DNA from: Phycisphaerales bacterium
GTDB taxonomy: Bacteria; Planctomycetota; Phycisphaerae; Phycisphaerales; UBA1924
Assembly (NCBI GenBank): GCA_026982035.1
Contig: JALSHW010000308.1
Coordinates: forward strand, 1 to 8,388
Direction of reading: 5' to 3'
Length of the DNA: 8,388 bases
The notes beneath the pieces are model-generated. The model did not search any database, was not told the origin of the DNA, and saw nothing but the letters and a program-made list of their open reading frames with translations. Below, one piece after another: positions 7,684 to 8,388 of the stretch (its first letter is position 1; the number at the start of each line of letters is the position of its first letter). The position numbers were made by a program, and so were the translations under genes.

Positions 7684-8388
7684 CGCACGGCACTCCGAAG
7701 TTTGGACAGTGCCGAGTTCCGCCTGGCGACAAACGAGGCGAGCGTTGGGCCGAGCCATTGGTGGGTTGAGATGATGTGGTGATCGAATCCGAAGGAGCGG
7801 ATGTCGTGGGCGATGCGTTCATTGTGGTCATTGAATGCTTGGAGGTAATCGTCACGGATGGCTCGTGGGTCGATACGAATGGTGGGTTCAAACTCAAGTC
7901 CTTCGAAGGCCGCTCGGTCTTCAAACTCAAAGGTGCGTTCGGCTTGATCGAGGATTTGGAGGACGATGACATCGTGGCCTCGATGTTTGCATTTGGCCAG
8001 TGCCGATTTGAGGTCCGCCGGGTCCATAAAGCAATCCGAGAGCAGCGCGATCATGCAACGATTGTTGAGTTTGCCCATGGCTTGATCCATCACGCGGAGG
8101 ATGTCGGTTTCTTGTTCGACGGGGTGGGTTGCCAGCGCATCGACGATGGGTTTCCATCCTGAGGTTCGTCCTGAGCGGGGGACCATCGCGCGGATTTGGT
8201 CGGCGAAGATCATGAGTCCTGCTCGATCGGCTTGATGGAGGGTGATGTGGGCCAGGGCCGCGGCTGTTGCGGTGGCGTGGTCGTATTTGGACCAGTTGAT
8301 GCGTCCGTCGGGTGCTTGGGTGGTTGCCGAGCCCGAGGCCTCGGAGAAGAGGCGTGATCCGAAACGCATGGAGCCCGATGAATCCACC
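7680..8388 (-). CDS. DUF58 family VWA-like protein (5' end outside window)
   Basis: The frame enters from the right edge and ends at TGA 7682-7680, giving 235 visible residues. The first visible codons read Val-Asp-Ser-Ser-Gly-Ser-Met, the MIDAS loop of a VWA-type fold (DxSxS), which sits mid-protein in DUF58. The edge GTG is therefore not the start, and an N-terminal part is missing. Further supporting positions, counted from the edge, are the 'YDHATATAAALAHITL' helix (35-50), 'DRAGLMIFAD' (54-63), Thr94 as the likely second MIDAS element, and 'LLSDCF' (115-120) with Asp118 as the third. The C-terminal stretch 'DDYLQAFNDHNERIAHDI' and the later 'FGFDHHIIST' match the closing region usual in these proteins. 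No membrane segment is visible, so it is probably cytoplasmic. Members normally work with a MoxR-type AAA+ ATPase encoded just upstream, which would lie beyond the window. It heads the visible operon and overlaps the BatA-type gene by 4 bases. Confidence 0.9.
   Translation of the reverse strand, partial: VDSSGSMRFGSRLFSEASGSATTQAPDGRINWSKYDHATATAAALAHITLHQADRAGLMIFADQIRAMVPRSGRTSGWKPIVDALATHPVEQETDILRVMDQAMGKLNNRCMIALLSDCFMDPADLKSALAKCKHRGHDVIVLQILDQAERTFEFEDRAAFEGLEFEPTIRIDPRAIRDDYLQAFNDHNERIAHDIRSFGFDHHIISTHQWLGPTLASFVARRNSALSKLRSAVR
7693..7696 (-). promoter_or_regulatory. Weak Shine-Dalgarno GGAG for the BatA-type gene
   Basis: GGAG on the coding strand lies 9 bases before the ATG at 7683, inside the last codons of the DUF58 gene. 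It is shorter and more distant than the AAGGAG of the next gene. Together with the ATGA overlap it supports this start over the upstream in-frame ATG at 7758. Confidence 0.55.

Noticed and set aside
7684..7758. 25-residue N-terminal extension of the BatA-type protein
   Set aside because: The BatA pattern begins at the ATG at 7683, which forms an ATGA overlap. The extension would be read from inside the DUF58 gene.
7776..8162. 128-codon open frame on the plus strand
   Set aside because: It is antisense to the DUF58 gene, whose motifs are clear on the minus strand.
8385..8387. GTG as start codon of the DUF58 protein
   Set aside because: It encodes the Val directly before the MIDAS Asp, which is in the middle of DUF58 proteins. 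The gene plainly continues beyond the window.

Overview
The window lies inside one minus-strand gene cluster. Its gene order and protein families suggest a planctomycete or relative, perhaps Phycisphaerae. That placement is an inference from family resemblance: the BatA-type N-terminus, a VWA/GATase-like protein with 'DGYPRWEYRYLKN' and 'WRWRYGRG' motifs, and a giant DUF4175-type coiled-coil membrane protein. No marker gene is present to confirm it.

Reading in the direction of transcription (right to left), there are four consecutive genes. (1) The 3' part of a DUF58/VWA protein enters from the right edge (7680-8388). (2) A BatA-type membrane protein with a degenerate VWA-like domain (5446-7683) starts in a 4-base ATGA overlap with gene 1. 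(3) A membrane-anchored VWA plus GATase-like protein (3120-5462) starts 17 bases inside gene 2, behind a clear AAGGAG ribosome binding site. (4) After a 30-base gap comes a DUF4175-type protein of at least 1029 residues (1-3089), which has three N-terminal membrane segments, beta-rich domains and a long coiled-coil region. It runs off the left edge without a stop. Almost every base is coding. I see no RNA gene, mobile element, CRISPR array, terminator or promoter, and the long plus-strand frames are antisense shadows.

The spacing implies one polycistronic, translationally coupled unit. In the known layout of such clusters a MoxR-type AAA+ ATPase precedes the DUF58 gene, so it would be expected just beyond the right edge, but it is not visible here. 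The likely arrangement is a cytoplasmic VWA protein (DUF58) plus three membrane proteins. By the positive-inside rule, the VWA-like, Ig-like and coiled-coil parts of those three lie outside the cytoplasmic membrane. The function of such clusters is largely uncharacterised. Chaperone-like or envelope-stress roles have been proposed for MoxR/VWA pairs, and nothing in the sequence identifies a substrate.

The most noteworthy observations are: a BatA-type protein that has lost two separate MIDAS elements while both flanking genes keep theirs; a very strong swing in wobble-base choice (G/T-ending in membrane segments, A/C-ending in the coiled coil) along the same transcript; and an apparent excess of GATC sites.
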